64,000 bases of DNA from Massilia sp. WG5 (GCF_001412595.2 NZ_CP012640.2:2604001-2668000); one strand, 5' to 3'. Counted from the stretch's first letter, positions 34,059-43,223 are shown. The notes: generated by a model from the sequence alone, not told the origin. Numbers and translations are program-made.

Positions 34059-35343
34059 ACCTATCTCGAAGAATGACACCCTGTTCGCCCGCGCCCAGCA
34101 GACCACGCCGGGCGGCGTGAACTCGCCGGTGCGCGCCTTCCGCTCGGTCGGCGGCACCCCGCGCTTCATCACCCGCGCCGAAGGCCCGTACTTCTGGGAC
34201 GCGGACGGCAAGCGCTACATCGACTACATCGGCTCCTGGGGCCCGGCCATCGTCGGCCACGCCCATCCGAAGGTGGTGAAGGCGGTACAGGATGCGGCCG
34301 CGAACGGCCTGTCGTTCGGTGCGCCGACCGAAGGCGAGATCGAGATCGCCGAAGAGATCTGCCGCCTGGTGCCCTCGATCGAGCAGGTCCGCCTGGTCTC
34401 CTCCGGCACCGAAGCGACCATGAGCGCGCTGCGCCTGGCGCGCGGCGCCACCGGCCGCGACAAGATCGTCAAGTTCGAGGGCTGCTACCACGGCCACGCC
34501 GACTCGCTGCTGGTCAAGGCCGGTTCCGGCCTGCTCACCTTCGGCAACCCGACCTCGGCCGGCGTGCCGGAAGACTTCGTCAAGCACACCCTGGTCCTCG
34601 ACTACAACAACATCCCGCAGCTGGAAGACGCCTTCGAATCGATGGGCGACACCATCGCCTGCGTGATCGTCGAAGCGGTGGCCGGCAACATGAACCTGAT
34701 CCGCGCGACGCCGGAGTTCCTGCGCCGCATGCGCGAGCTGTGCACCGAATACGGCGCCGTGCTGATCTTCGACGAAGTGATGTCGGGCTTCCGGGTCGGC
34801 CTCGGCGGCGCCCAGGAACTGTACGGCATCACCCCGGACCTGACCGCGCTGGGCAAGGTCATCGGCGGCGGGCTGCCGGTGGCGGCCTTCGGCGGCCGCG
34901 CCGACCTGATGGAAAAGATGGCGCCGGTCGGCCCCGTCTACCAGGCCGGCACCCTGTCCGGCAACCCGGTGGCGGTGGCCGCCGGCATGACCACCCTGAA
35001 GCTGGTGCAGGAACCGGGCTTCTACGAGCACCTGTCGGGCCAGGCCAAGCGCCTGGTCGACGGACTCACTGCGGCGGCGAAAGAAGCCGGCGTGGCCTTC
35101 TGCGCCGATGCGGTGGGCGGCATGTTCGGCATGTACTTCTCGCACCACGTCCCGTCCAGCTATGGCCAGATGATGGCCGGCGACAAGGAGCGCTTCAACC
35201 GCTTCTTCCACGGCATGCTGGACGAAGGCGTGTACTTCGCGCCGGCGATGTTCGAGGCCGGCTTCGTCTCCGCCGCCCACGACGATGCGGTGATCGACGA
35301 GACCATCGCGGCGGCGAAACGCGTGTTTGCGCGCATCGCCTGA
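34051..35343 (+). CDS. hemL: Glutamate-1-semialdehyde 2,1-aminomutase
   Basis: HemL is a PLP-dependent enzyme that converts glutamate-1-semialdehyde to 5-aminolevulinate, the committed heme/tetrapyrrole precursor in the C5 pathway. The 430-aa protein has the PLP lysine at Lys269 ([18 protein letters not shown]), the NSPVRAF N-terminal block, [11 protein letters not shown], and [11 protein letters not shown]. The length is typical. Its ATG lies 8 nt inside the thiD-like gene, so the two are translated together. Confidence 0.97.
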   Translation: MTEPISKNDTLFARAQQTTPGGVNSPVRAFRSVGGTPRFITRAEGPYFWDADGKRYIDYIGSWGPAIVGHAHPKVVKAVQDAAANGLSFGAPTEGEIEIAEEICRLVPSIEQVRLVSSGTEATMSALRLARGATGRDKIVKFEGCYHGHADSLLVKAGSGLLTFGNPTSAGVPEDFVKHTLVLDYNNIPQLEDAFESMGDTIACVIVEAVAGNMNLIRATPEFLRRMRELCTEYGAVLIFDEVMSGFRVGLGGAQELYGITPDLTALGKVIGGGLPVAAFGGRADLMEKMAPVGPVYQAGTLSGNPVAVAAGMTTLKLVQEPGFYEHLSGQAKRLVDGLTAAAKEAGVAFCADAVGGMFGMYFSHHVPSSYGQMMAGDKERFNRFFHGMLDEGVYFAPAMFEAGFVSAAHDDAVIDETIAAAKRVFARIA

Positions 35344-35350
35344 TTGCAGG

Positions 35351-35374
35351 CCTCATTGCAATCCTCATTGCAAT
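35351..35374 (+). repeat. 12-bp tandem duplication after hemL
   Basis: CCTCATTGCAAT occurs twice head to tail (35351–35362 and 35363–35374), immediately after the hemL stop. It is non-coding and has no recognised role. Confidence 0.6.
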
Positions 35375-35404
35375 CTTAAGACAGGCTTATTTTTACTGTT
35401 TGTT

Positions 35405-35439
35405 GCACGGCGGAGCGTCTGTATGCGTTTCCGCCGTGC
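35405..35439. other. Inverted repeat in the hemL–Nramp gap
   Basis: Ten-base perfect arms (GCACGGCGGA and TCCGCCGTGC) flank a 15-nt loop. No T-run follows on either strand, so it is not a standard terminator. TGCTACACT, an extended -10-like sequence, overlaps its right end (35437–35445) and could serve the downstream transporter gene. Confidence 0.4.
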
Positions 35440-35541
35440 TACACTCCGCGCCGACCATGAACAGTCCCTCTAAAAACTTGAATCCTCCGGCGCGCTGAGC
35501 CATTCCCCGGCCGCGCCCGTTTTCACCCGCGCAGGCCGAAT

Positions 35542-36825
35542 ATGAAGTCCAAGTTCAAGCTCTTCCGGCGTCTCACCGACCACGCCACCCTCAAGTCCCT
35601 CGGCCCCGGCCTGATCACCGGTGCGGCGGACGACGACCCCTCCGGCATCGCCACCTATTCCCAGGCCGGCGCGCAATTCGGCTTCAATACCCTGTGGACC
35701 CTGGTCCTGACCTATCCCTTCATGGTCGGCATCCAGCTCGTCTCGGCGCGCATCGGCCGCGTCACCGGGCGCGGCCTGGCGGCGAACATCCGCCGCGCCT
35801 ATTCGCCCTGGCTGCTGTACGTGATCGTGCTGCTCCTGCTGGTGGCGAACGTGATCAACATCGCGGCCGACATCGCCGCCATGGGCGCGGCCCTGCGCCT
35901 CGTGACCGGGGTCGGCTCGCCGCACCTGTATTCGCTCGGCTTCGGGATGCTTTGCCTGTCGCTGCAGGTCTTCCTGCCCTACAGCACCTATGTGCGCTAC
36001 CTGAAATGGCTGACCCTCGGCCTGCTGGCCTACGTGGCCACCGCCTTCGCCGTGAACATGCCCTGGACCGAGGTGCTGGCGCGCACCGTGTGGCCGCACT
36101 TCAGCTTCACGAAGGAGTCGGTGGCCCTGGTCGTGGCCGTGTTCGGCACCACGATTTCTCCCTATCTGTTCTTCTGGCAGGCCTCGCAGGAAGTCGAAGA
36201 GATCCGCAACGACCAGTCCACGCGCGCCCTGCGCACCCGGCCGAAGGACGCCAGGGCCCAGATGAAGCGCATCAAGATGGACACCCTGATCGGGATGGGC
36301 TTCTCGAACCTGGTCGCCTTCTTCATCATCCTGACCACCGCCGTGACGCTGGGCGCGCACGGCATCACCGACATCCAGTCCTCGGAACAGGCCGCCCAGG
36401 CGCTACGCCCGGTGGCCGGCGAGTTCGCCTTCCTGCTGTTCGCGCTGGGGATCATCGGCACCGGCATGCTGGCGGTGCCGGTGCTGGCCGGCTCGGCCGC
36501 CTATGCCGTCACCGAGAGCTTCCGCTGGCGTAACGGCCTGGACCTGAAAGTGGTGGAAGCGCGCGAGTTCTACGGCATCATCGCCCTGGCGACGCTGGGC
36601 GGCGTGCTGCTGAACTTCGCCCCGATCGCCCCGATCGAAGCCCTGATGCTGGCGGCCCAGATCAACGGCGTGATCGCGGTGCCGATCATGACCGTCATGA
36701 TGATGCTGGCGCATAACCGCAAGATCATGGGCCAGTACACGCTGACCACCCGTCACACCGTCATCGGCTGGTTCGGCGTGGCGATCATGCTGGTGGCGGT
36801 GGTGGCGATGTTCGCGACGATGTAG
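35542..36825 (+). CDS. Nramp-family metal transporter with altered metal-site motifs
   Basis: This polytopic inner-membrane protein (427 aa, about eleven hydrophobic segments) belongs to the Nramp (SLC11) family. Nramps move Mn2+, Fe2+ or related ions with protons using DPGN in TM1 and MPH in TM6. Here TM1 has DPSG (Asp32–Gly35), so the metal-binding Asn is replaced. TM6 has SPY (206–208) where MPH is expected, so the soft Met ligand and the His are lost. This suggests a different ion preference, perhaps a hard ion such as Mg2+ as in Nramp-related magnesium transporters, but that is inference. It is a single gene, tail to tail with a small secreted protein gene. Confidence 0.85.
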   Translation: MKSKFKLFRRLTDHATLKSLGPGLITGAADDDPSGIATYSQAGAQFGFNTLWTLVLTYPFMVGIQLVSARIGRVTGRGLAANIRRAYSPWLLYVIVLLLLVANVINIAADIAAMGAALRLVTGVGSPHLYSLGFGMLCLSLQVFLPYSTYVRYLKWLTLGLLAYVATAFAVNMPWTEVLARTVWPHFSFTKESVALVVAVFGTTISPYLFFWQASQEVEEIRNDQSTRALRTRPKDARAQMKRIKMDTLIGMGFSNLVAFFIILTTAVTLGAHGITDIQSSEQAAQALRPVAGEFAFLLFALGIIGTGMLAVPVLAGSAAYAVTESFRWRNGLDLKVVEAREFYGIIALATLGGVLLNFAPIAPIEALMLAAQINGVIAVPIMTVMMMLAHNRKIMGQYTLTTRHTVIGWFGVAIMLVAVVAMFATM

Positions 36826-36829
36826 CGTC

Positions 36830-37336
36830 TTACAGGCAGCCCTCGGTGTACTGCACCTGGGGCCAGTCGCCGGCGTAGATGCGGTCGATCCGCCCTGCGC
36901 GTGTTTCGAAGCGCAAGGCACGGCCGTGGGCGGGACGGGTGCTGAGGTAGCGCTCGCGCTCGTCGTATTTGTTCGGCTCGGACAGCAAGCCCGGGTAAGC
37001 ACGCTGCGCGCGGCGCACCGGATCGCCCGGCGCGATGCCGCGGCTGGTCCGGATACCCCGCTTGAACACATCGATCCGCCGCAAGGTCCCGTCGACGAAC
37101 ATCAGCGCCACCCCGCGATGGCCGGGCAGCGCCAGCTGATCGCAAGTCTGGCTTGCGAGAAGGCCGGGCGCAGTCGCCTGCAGGCGCGGGCCGGCGATGC
37201 GCCTTGCCTGGTCGAAGGACATGCCGATCCTGAATGGGCCGAAACCGTCGGGGCCGAGCGTCCATGCGGGCGCTGCACCTACGGACTGGGCGGCCAGGAC
37301 CAGGGTCAGTGCCAGCGCTGCGGTTTGCCTGTGCAT
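36830..37336 (-). CDS. Hypothetical secreted protein
   Basis: This is an unrecognised 168-aa protein with a clear signal peptide (ALALTLVLAAQSVGAAPA, cleavage after about residue 22). The mature part has GFGPFRIGMSFDQARRIAG, a motif pattern seen in small periplasmic proteins of unknown function. It has two cysteines (in QTCDQLA and the C-terminal EGCL) that could form a disulfide. It lies 19 nt after the corA stop on the same strand, so it may be co-transcribed with corA. Its stop is 4 nt from that of the convergent transporter gene. Confidence 0.7.
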   Translation of the reverse strand: MHRQTAALALTLVLAAQSVGAAPAWTLGPDGFGPFRIGMSFDQARRIAGPRLQATAPGLLASQTCDQLALPGHRGVALMFVDGTLRRIDVFKRGIRTSRGIAPGDPVRRAQRAYPGLLSEPNKYDERERYLSTRPAHGRALRFETRAGRIDRIYAGDWPQVQYTEGCL

Positions 37337-37355
37337 GCCGCCGCCCCTTCGATGG

Positions 37356-38321
37356 CTATTTCAGCCAGCCGCGGTGGCGGAAGTACAGGAAGGGCGCGAT
37401 CGCGCTGATCAGCATCAGGCCCAGCGACCAGCCGTAGCCGAACTGCCACTCCAGCTCCGGCAGGAACTTGAAGTTCATGCCGTAGATGCTGGCGATCAGG
37501 GTCGGCGGCAGGAAGGCGACCGAGGCCACCGAGAAGATCTTGATGATCTTGTTCTGGTTGATGTTGATGAAGCCGACGGTGGCGTCCATCAGGAAGTTGA
37601 TCTTATCGAAGAGGAAAGACGTGTGGCCGTCCAGCGACTCGATGTCGCGCAGGATCTGGCGCGCTTCCTCGAACTGTTCCGCATTGAGGAGCCGGCCGCG
37701 CATCAGGAAGCTGACCGCACGCCGGGTATCCATCATGTTGCGGCGGATGCGGCCGTTCAAGTCTTCCTCGTGGGCGATCGCATTCAGCGCCGCGGCCGCG
37801 TCCTGGTCGGTGAATTCCTTCTGCAGCACGCGCTGGCTGACGTCTTCCAGGCTCTCGTAGATGCCCTCGAGCGCGTCCGCCGAGTACTCGGCGTCGGTCG
37901 CGTACAGGTCGAGCAGCACGTCCATGTAGTCCTCGATCGAACCGGGACGCGAGCGGGCGCGCAGGCGCACCAGGCGGAACACCGGCAGGTCGTCGTTGTG
38001 GACCGAGAACAGGATCTTTTTCGCCAGGATGAAGGCCACGGTGACGATGCGCGACGGGCCTTCTTCCTCTTCGAGCAGGAAATCGGTGCGCAGGTGCAGG
38101 TCGCCGTTTTCCGCCTCGTAGTAGCGGGCCGAAGCCTCGATATCCGACACCTCGTCCTCACCCGGCAGGATGACGTCGTACATGGCCTTGACGACGGCGC
38201 GCTCTTCGTCGGTCGGATCGGTCAGGTCGACCCACACGGGCGAAACCTTCTCCAGATCGGCGCGCGAAGCGATGGGCACCTGGTTCAATCGGCCATTTTG
38301 TAGGACAAATACATTGATCAT
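37356..38321 (-). CDS. corA: CorA family magnesium/cobalt transporter
   Basis: CorA is a homopentameric Mg2+/Co2+ channel of the inner membrane. The 321-aa protein has a long acidic and helical cytoplasmic domain, then two C-terminal membrane segments. The signature GMN (Gly281-Met282-Asn283, in IASIYGMNFK) lies at the end of TM1, and a basic tail (YFRHRGWLK) follows TM2. The ATG at 38321 gives the family N-terminus MINVFVLQNGRL; in-frame codons further upstream are not conserved. Confidence 0.94.
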   Translation of the reverse strand: MINVFVLQNGRLNQVPIASRADLEKVSPVWVDLTDPTDEERAVVKAMYDVILPGEDEVSDIEASARYYEAENGDLHLRTDFLLEEEEGPSRIVTVAFILAKKILFSVHNDDLPVFRLVRLRARSRPGSIEDYMDVLLDLYATDAEYSADALEGIYESLEDVSQRVLQKEFTDQDAAAALNAIAHEEDLNGRIRRNMMDTRRAVSFLMRGRLLNAEQFEEARQILRDIESLDGHTSFLFDKINFLMDATVGFININQNKIIKIFSVASVAFLPPTLIASIYGMNFKFLPELEWQFGYGWSLGLMLISAIAPFLYFRHRGWLK

Positions 38322-38420
38322 GCGCTGCTTTCTCGGCCGGATTCGGAAACAGCGCAAGTGTATACGTAAGCCCTGAGGCCGGCCACCCCGCAAGAAAGTT
38401 TTTTGCTGACTTAACAAGCA

Positions 38421-38498
38421 TCAAACCGGGGTCAGACTCCGGTTTTTGGAAATGTTCTGACGGCTCTTTCCAAAATCGGGAGTCTGACCCCGGTTTGA
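38421..38498. repeat. Long inverted repeat (REP-like) between mtgA and corA
   Basis: Two 32-nt arms (38421–38452 and 38467–38498) match at 30 of 32 positions as an inverted repeat around a 14-nt loop. Each arm contains AAACCGGGGTCAGACTCC. Elements with a GGGGTCAGACTCC core are known to me as scattered intergenic palindromes in related genomes; no associated transposase is present here. It sits 7 nt after the leftward mtgA stop and could also act as an mRNA-end hairpin. Confidence 0.75.
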
Positions 38499-38504
38499 CG
38501 CAGA

Positions 38505-39263
38505 TTAAGGGAGATCGGCGGCGTTCATGCGGCGCTGGATGACGCCGGTGCGGCGCGACAGGTAGTTGGTCTGGCGGTGGGCGTCGTAGTAGCGCGGGTT
38601 CGGCAGCATCACCGCCAGGCGCGCGGCCTGGGCCGGGTCGAGCCGGGCCGCCGTGCTGCGGTAGTAGTGGCGTGCGGCCGCCTCGGCGCCGAACACGCCG
38701 CGGCCGAATTCGACCACGTTCAGGTAGATTTCGAGGATGCGCTGCTTGCTCATCACCGTCTCGAGCATATAGGCAATGACCAGTTCCTGGCCCTTGCGCA
38801 GGTAGTTGCGCGAACCGGACAGGAACAGGTTCTTGGCCAGTTGCTGCGTGATGGTGGAGCCGCCGCCGATCACCTTGTGGCGCTTGTTGTTGCGCTCGTA
38901 GGCTTTTTCCAGCGCTTCCCAGTCGACGCCGTCATGTTCGGTGAAATTCGCGTCTTCGGAGGCGATCACCGCGCGCTTCAGGTTGTCCGAGATGCGCTCG
39001 TAAGGCACCCAGACCTGTTCCAGCTTCGCGTTCGGATTCTTTTCGCGCAGGCTCGAGAGCTGCGCGCGCATCATGCTCGTCGACGAGGGATTGAACTGGG
39101 TCCACCAGCAGATCATCGCGAAAAAATACAGCTGCACCAGCAGCACGGCCAGCAGCGGCCCCAGGACGATCCACTTCAGCCAGCGCCGGCGCCCCCTGGC
39201 ACCGGCCTTGCCGGCAGTCTTGCCACCGGCGGCCGCCATGCCCGCCTTGAGCGCTTTCATCAT
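38505..39263 (-). CDS. mtgA: Monofunctional biosynthetic peptidoglycan transglycosylase
   Basis: MtgA polymerises lipid II into glycan strands (GT51 family). The 252-aa protein has a basic, Ala/Gly-rich cytoplasmic N-terminus, one membrane segment (about 31–52, IVLGPLLAVLLVQLYFFAMI) and a periplasmic GT51 domain. The domain contains ASEDANFTEHDGVDWEAL (catalytic Glu), GGGSTITQQLAKNLFLS and KRILE-type EIYLNVVEFGRGVFG blocks. Its ATG overlaps the aroE stop (ATGA). A second ATG immediately follows. Confidence 0.94.
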   Translation of the reverse strand: MMKALKAGMAAAGGKTAGKAGARGRRRWLKWIVLGPLLAVLLVQLYFFAMICWWTQFNPSSTSMMRAQLSSLREKNPNAKLEQVWVPYERISDNLKRAVIASEDANFTEHDGVDWEALEKAYERNNKRHKVIGGGSTITQQLAKNLFLSGSRNYLRKGQELVIAYMLETVMSKQRILEIYLNVVEFGRGVFGAEAAARHYYRSTAARLDPAQAARLAVMLPNPRYYDAHRQTNYLSRRTGVIQRRMNAADLP

Positions 39264-40084
39264 AGTGTCGACCGCATCCGTTCCAAAAGAGTGGCGGTCT
39301 GCGGACGCACCCCGCGCCAGATGGCGAAGGCTTCGGCGGCCTGCTCGACCAGCATGCCGAGGCCGTCGCGCACCGCGGCGCCATGGCTGGCGGCGAACTG
39401 CATGAACGGGCTCGGCGTTTTCCCGTACATCATATCCAAAGCCAGCGTGCCCTGGCAAAACGCTATCGCCGGCACCGGCGGCATCGCGCTCGACAGGCTG
39501 GCGGAGGTCGCGTTGATCACCACGTCGAAGGGCGCGTCGATGTCCTCGAACCCGCAAGCGGATACCTGCCCCGGCTGGTCGACCTGGCCGGCGAAGTGCG
39601 CGACCAGGGCGTCGGCGGTGGCGCGCGTGCGGTTGGCGATCACGATCGCCGCGGGGCCGTGCTGCAGGATCGGCAGCACCACGCCGCGCGCCGCGCCGCC
39701 CGCGCCCAGCAGCAGCACGCGCTTGCCTGTCAGCGGCACGCCGGCGTTGCGGACGATGTCGGCCACCAGGCCCGGACCGTCGGTGTTGTCGCCGATGATC
39801 TCGCCGCCTTCGAAGCGCAGGGTGTTGACGGCGCCGGCCAGGCGCGCGCGTTCTTCCAGCCGGGTGGCGAGGGCGGCGGCTTCCAGCTTGAAGGGCACGG
39901 TGACGTTGGCGCCGCGGTAGCCGCCTTCGATCAGCCCCCGCACGGTGTCAGGGAAGCCGTCCAGCGGCGCCAGGCAGCCTTCGTAGACGATGTCCTGGCC
40001 GGTCTGCAGCGCGAAGGCCGCGTGGATGTCGGGGGATTTGCTGTGGGCGATCGGGTTGCCGATCACGCAATATTTGTCGCTCAT
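39260..40084 (-). CDS. aroE: Shikimate dehydrogenase (NADP+)
   Basis: AroE reduces 3-dehydroshikimate to shikimate in aromatic amino acid synthesis. The 274-aa protein has the substrate motif IGNPIAHSKSPDIH, the catalytic Lys in NVTVPFKLEA, the dinucleotide-binding loop LLLGAGGAARGVVLP and NRTRATADAL (NADP specificity). It lies between the tonB-like gene (14-nt gap) and mtgA (overlap). aroQ, the preceding pathway step, is at 47327–47758. Confidence 0.96.
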   Translation of the reverse strand: MSDKYCVIGNPIAHSKSPDIHAAFALQTGQDIVYEGCLAPLDGFPDTVRGLIEGGYRGANVTVPFKLEAAALATRLEERARLAGAVNTLRFEGGEIIGDNTDGPGLVADIVRNAGVPLTGKRVLLLGAGGAARGVVLPILQHGPAAIVIANRTRATADALVAHFAGQVDQPGQVSACGFEDIDAPFDVVINATSASLSSAMPPVPAIAFCQGTLALDMMYGKTPSPFMQFAASHGAAVRDGLGMLVEQAAEAFAIWRGVRPQTATLLERMRSTL

Positions 40085-40098
40085 TCTTCTCCGCCTTC

Positions 40099-40986
40099 TC
40101 AGGCGCCTTTTTCTTCACGCAGTTCTGCCTGCAGCTTGCCTTCCCGGGTAAAGGTGAAGGTCGTGATCACGATCCAGAGATCTTCCTTGTCGGTGGAGCG
40201 CATATTTGCCGGGAATTTGCCGAACGGCGCCGCCCGGCGCACGATGCCCAGCGCGGCCTGGTCCAGCGCGCGGTTGCCGGAGCTGCGCTCGATGCGCGGC
40301 CCGCCTTCCTTTTCATAGATGCTGCCGTCCTGGAAGACCGGGATGTACATCACCAGTTCGCCATACAGCTTGCGGCCGTTCTGCTGCGGGAAGCTGAGGG
40401 TGCCGACCTCCTCCACCCGCTTCTGCATCGCCTTGTAGTACATGGCGTAGCCGACCCCGCGCGTGCTGGGGCTGATGAAGGTCTTCTTCGGGCGCTTGTT
40501 CTGGTCGGAGATGCGCTGGGTGATCTCGGCCGCCTGGCGCGCGATGGCGGCCCGGGTATCGAGCATGTCGGCGCCGTTGTGCGCCGGGTCGGGCTTGACC
40601 TGTTCGGCGGCCGGCGCGGAAGTGAATCCGGACTGGCGGACCTGGGTCAGGACGTTCTTCTGCTGCTGCTCCAGCTCGGCGATGCGGCGCTGCAGGGCCT
40701 TGATGCTGTCGCCGTTCTCGATCTTGCGCAGGTCCGGCAGCGGCGACTGGGCGCGCCCGGCATCGGCATTGCCGCCGCCGTCGAGGTTGGCCTGGGCCAG
40801 CGCCTGCGCCTTGACGGGGGCGCGCTCGTGCCTGGCGTTGACCAGGATGACTTCCAGTCCCGGATCGGCCGGCTGCAGCCGGAACGCATCCGGCGCGACG
40901 AAGCGGATCGCCAGCAGGGATGCATGCGCCAGCACCGAGAAGGCGACGGCAATCATCAGGGGACGGTTGTATTGAAGGCTCTTCAC
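40099..40986 (-). CDS. TonB-like energy transducer
   Basis: This is a 295-aa periplasm-spanning protein with an N-terminal membrane anchor (about 10–29, LMIAVAFSVLAHASLLAI). A central charged and predicted coiled-coil part (ALQRRIAELEQQQKN) follows. The C-terminal TonB domain (residues ~200–285) includes YGELVMYIPVFQDGSIYEKE and LDQAALGIVRRAAPFGKFP. TonB proteins transmit proton-motive force from ExbBD to outer-membrane receptors. No exbB or exbD is adjacent and the Pro-rich linker of classical TonB is missing, so its partner is unclear. It heads the leftward tonB-like–aroE–mtgA run. Confidence 0.85.
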   Translation of the reverse strand: MKSLQYNRPLMIAVAFSVLAHASLLAIRFVAPDAFRLQPADPGLEVILVNARHERAPVKAQALAQANLDGGGNADAGRAQSPLPDLRKIENGDSIKALQRRIAELEQQQKNVLTQVRQSGFTSAPAAEQVKPDPAHNGADMLDTRAAIARQAAEITQRISDQNKRPKKTFISPSTRGVGYAMYYKAMQKRVEEVGTLSFPQQNGRKLYGELVMYIPVFQDGSIYEKEGGPRIERSSGNRALDQAALGIVRRAAPFGKFPANMRSTDKEDLWIVITTFTFTREGKLQAELREEKGA

Positions 40987-41081
40987 GTGCTGCGGGATGG
41001 GACGGTTGGGAGTACGGAACTACCCATTCTACCGTGCAGGGCGATGAGTTTGTTAGCCCTTGGGACAACAAACAGTCTTGC

Positions 41082-41103
41082 GAGCAACAAAGGCTTGTTG
41101 CTC
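41082..41103. terminator. Hairpin between the RNase II-family gene and the tonB-like gene
   Basis: Perfect 9-bp arms (GAGCAACAA and TTGTTGCTC) enclose a 4-nt loop, 59 nt beyond the leftward RNase stop. There is no long T-run after it on the minus strand, so termination is only a possibility. The rest of the 175-nt gap shows no strong promoter. Confidence 0.4.
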
Positions 41104-41161
41104 AGCCAACGGTCGTTGCTGGGCGGGCAAGGGATGCCCACCCAACATGGCGCCCGGCATC

Positions 41162-43222
41162 TCAGGTCGCCGGCACATCCGTCTGCGAAGCCGGATCGGT
41201 CACCGTCACCGAGCCTTCGGCCTCGACCGCTTCCGCAGCCGCCGCCTCGCCGGTATCCGCGGTTTCGGCAGCCGCTTCCTCTTCCTCCTCGAGTTCGAGC
41301 GCGGCCGCCGCTTCCGGCGTCGGCTCGGCCACCTCGAGCAGGCGGGCTTCCAGCGACAGGTCGACTTCGTCCCAGCGCACGATGTCCATGCGCACCTGGG
41401 CGCCGCGCGCCACCTGCTGCATGCCCGGCAGGCGGATCACCAGCGGGATCTCGACCAGGCGCAGAACCTCGTCCTTCAGCACCACCGCATCGACCTGGCG
41501 CGCGTTTTCCTGGCCCAGCCAGCGCAGGCACCAGTAGCGCTCCATGTTCTGCTGGAATTCGTTATACGCCGCGTAGGCCGCGTCGAAGGCTGAGACAATC
41601 GAGAACAGGGTCGCGTCGCGGTGCTTGAACGGGGCCACCAGCGGCGCCGTCACGCCGTTCGAGGCGCAGGCCAGGATCTGCCACTGGTTCACCAGGTCGG
41701 TATAGCGGCGCAGCGGCGAGGTACTCCAGGCGTACTGGTCGACGCCCAGGCCCTGGTGCGGCGCCGCGTGGGTCACCATGCGCACCTGGATCTTGGCGTT
41801 CCAGCCGCCCGCGCCCGGCCCCTGCGAGCGATAGATGCCCGGCACGCCGGAGTCGTGCAGCAGCTTGCCCCAGGTGCTGTTGGCGAAGATCATCAGCTCG
41901 GCCACGATCTTGTCCAGCGGCGCGCCGCGCTTGCGGCGCACGATGGTGACCACGTCGTCCTCGACGTAGAAGTTGAAGTCGACGCGATTCGCCTGTTCCG
42001 GCTTCAGGCCGAAGGCTTCGCGCTTTTTCATGCGGCCGGCTTCGAGCTGCAGCGCCCACTTCCACAGCAGGCCCAGCTCGTCCTTGTGCGGATAGTCGCC
42101 CGCGCCGCTCTCCAGCACTTCCTCGGTCACCAGGGCGTCGAGTTCATTAAGGCGCAGGTTGGTCTTGATCGGCACGCGCTCGGCGCGGGTCTCGGTCGAC
42201 AGCACCGACCAGTTCTCCGGATTCAGCGTGGCGTACAGCGACAGCGCCGGGCAATCCTTGCCTTCGGCGAGAGTGAAGGCTTCCACGATCTCGTCCGGCA
42301 GCATGGTGATCTTATCGCCCGGCATATAGACGGTCGACATGCGCGCGCGCGCGATCTTGTCGATCGCGTCGTCCGGACGGATGCCCAGGCCCGGCGCGGC
42401 GATGTGGATGCCGACCCGCACCATGCCGTCGTCCAGGTGCTCGACCGACAGGGCGTCGTCGATCTCGGTGGTGGTCACGTCGTCGATCGAGAACGCCGCC
42501 ACCCTCGCCAGCGGCAGGTCGGCCGGCGCACCCGGCACCGTCACTTGCGGGAAGCCGGCGCCGCGCGGGAAGTGCTCGAACAGGAAGCGTGCCATGTGCA
42601 GTTCCTTGGCCGAGGCGATGCCCCTGGTGGTCAGCATCAGGCGCTGCGGGGTGGTCTGCAGTTCGCTGGCGGCGGTTTCCAGCGCCTTGTACTCGATGCT
42701 GTTCTTGTCCGGCTTGAAGAGCAGCTGCTGCACCAGCGGCTGCATCGCCGCCGGCAGGCGGCCGGCCTTCAGTTCCTCGACATAGGAGGCCTGCACGATG
42801 GCCTGCTGCTTCTTCTTTTCGATACCGGCCAGGGCCGCGCGCAGCGACTGTTCGGGCGCGGCCTTGTAGCGGCCGCGGCCCTTCTTGTAGAAATAGATGG
42901 GCGCATTGTGCAGCGCCAGCACCAGGCCGGCGGCCTCGAACGGCAGCGGCGCGTGGCCGAAGTATTCGGCGCCCAGTTCGGTAAAACCGAACTCTTCCTG
43001 GCCTGCGACTTCCCACAGGAATTCGAGGTCGACCTCGAGCGCGATCGCCTTGGCCTGCTCCAGCAGTTCGGCCGGGGACGGCTTGTCGAACTGCAGCAGC
43101 ACATCGCGCGACTTGACCTTGGTCCGCTTACCGCTCGGCATTTCGACCTGGTAGGCCTCACCTGCCTGCGACAGCACGGCGCCGACCTTGAAATCGCCGG
43201 ATTCTTCGAAAAATACGTTCAT
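41162..43222 (-). CDS. RNase II-family exoribonuclease (RNB domain)
   Basis: This is a 3'-to-5' exoribonuclease-like protein of 686 aa. The RNB domain contains the metal motif SIDDVTTTEIDDALS (about 244–258), GIHIAAPG, MSTVYMPGDKITMLP and STSPLRRYTDLVNQ. The C-terminal ~60 residues are low-complexity and acidic/Ala-rich (ALELEEEEEAAAE). The architecture is that of an RNase II-like protein rather than the longer RNase R. Its ATG is one base after the ubiC stop, so it is the last gene of mpl–yqiA–ubiC–RNase. Confidence 0.9.
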   Translation of the reverse strand: MNVFFEESGDFKVGAVLSQAGEAYQVEMPSGKRTKVKSRDVLLQFDKPSPAELLEQAKAIALEVDLEFLWEVAGQEEFGFTELGAEYFGHAPLPFEAAGLVLALHNAPIYFYKKGRGRYKAAPEQSLRAALAGIEKKKQQAIVQASYVEELKAGRLPAAMQPLVQQLLFKPDKNSIEYKALETAASELQTTPQRLMLTTRGIASAKELHMARFLFEHFPRGAGFPQVTVPGAPADLPLARVAAFSIDDVTTTEIDDALSVEHLDDGMVRVGIHIAAPGLGIRPDDAIDKIARARMSTVYMPGDKITMLPDEIVEAFTLAEGKDCPALSLYATLNPENWSVLSTETRAERVPIKTNLRLNELDALVTEEVLESGAGDYPHKDELGLLWKWALQLEAGRMKKREAFGLKPEQANRVDFNFYVEDDVVTIVRRKRGAPLDKIVAELMIFANSTWGKLLHDSGVPGIYRSQGPGAGGWNAKIQVRMVTHAAPHQGLGVDQYAWSTSPLRRYTDLVNQWQILACASNGVTAPLVAPFKHRDATLFSIVSAFDAAYAAYNEFQQNMERYWCLRWLGQENARQVDAVVLKDEVLRLVEIPLVIRLPGMQQVARGAQVRMDIVRWDEVDLSLEARLLEVAEPTPEAAAALELEEEEEAAAETADTGEAAAAEAVEAEGSVTVTDPASQTDVPAT

Positions 43223-43223
43223 A

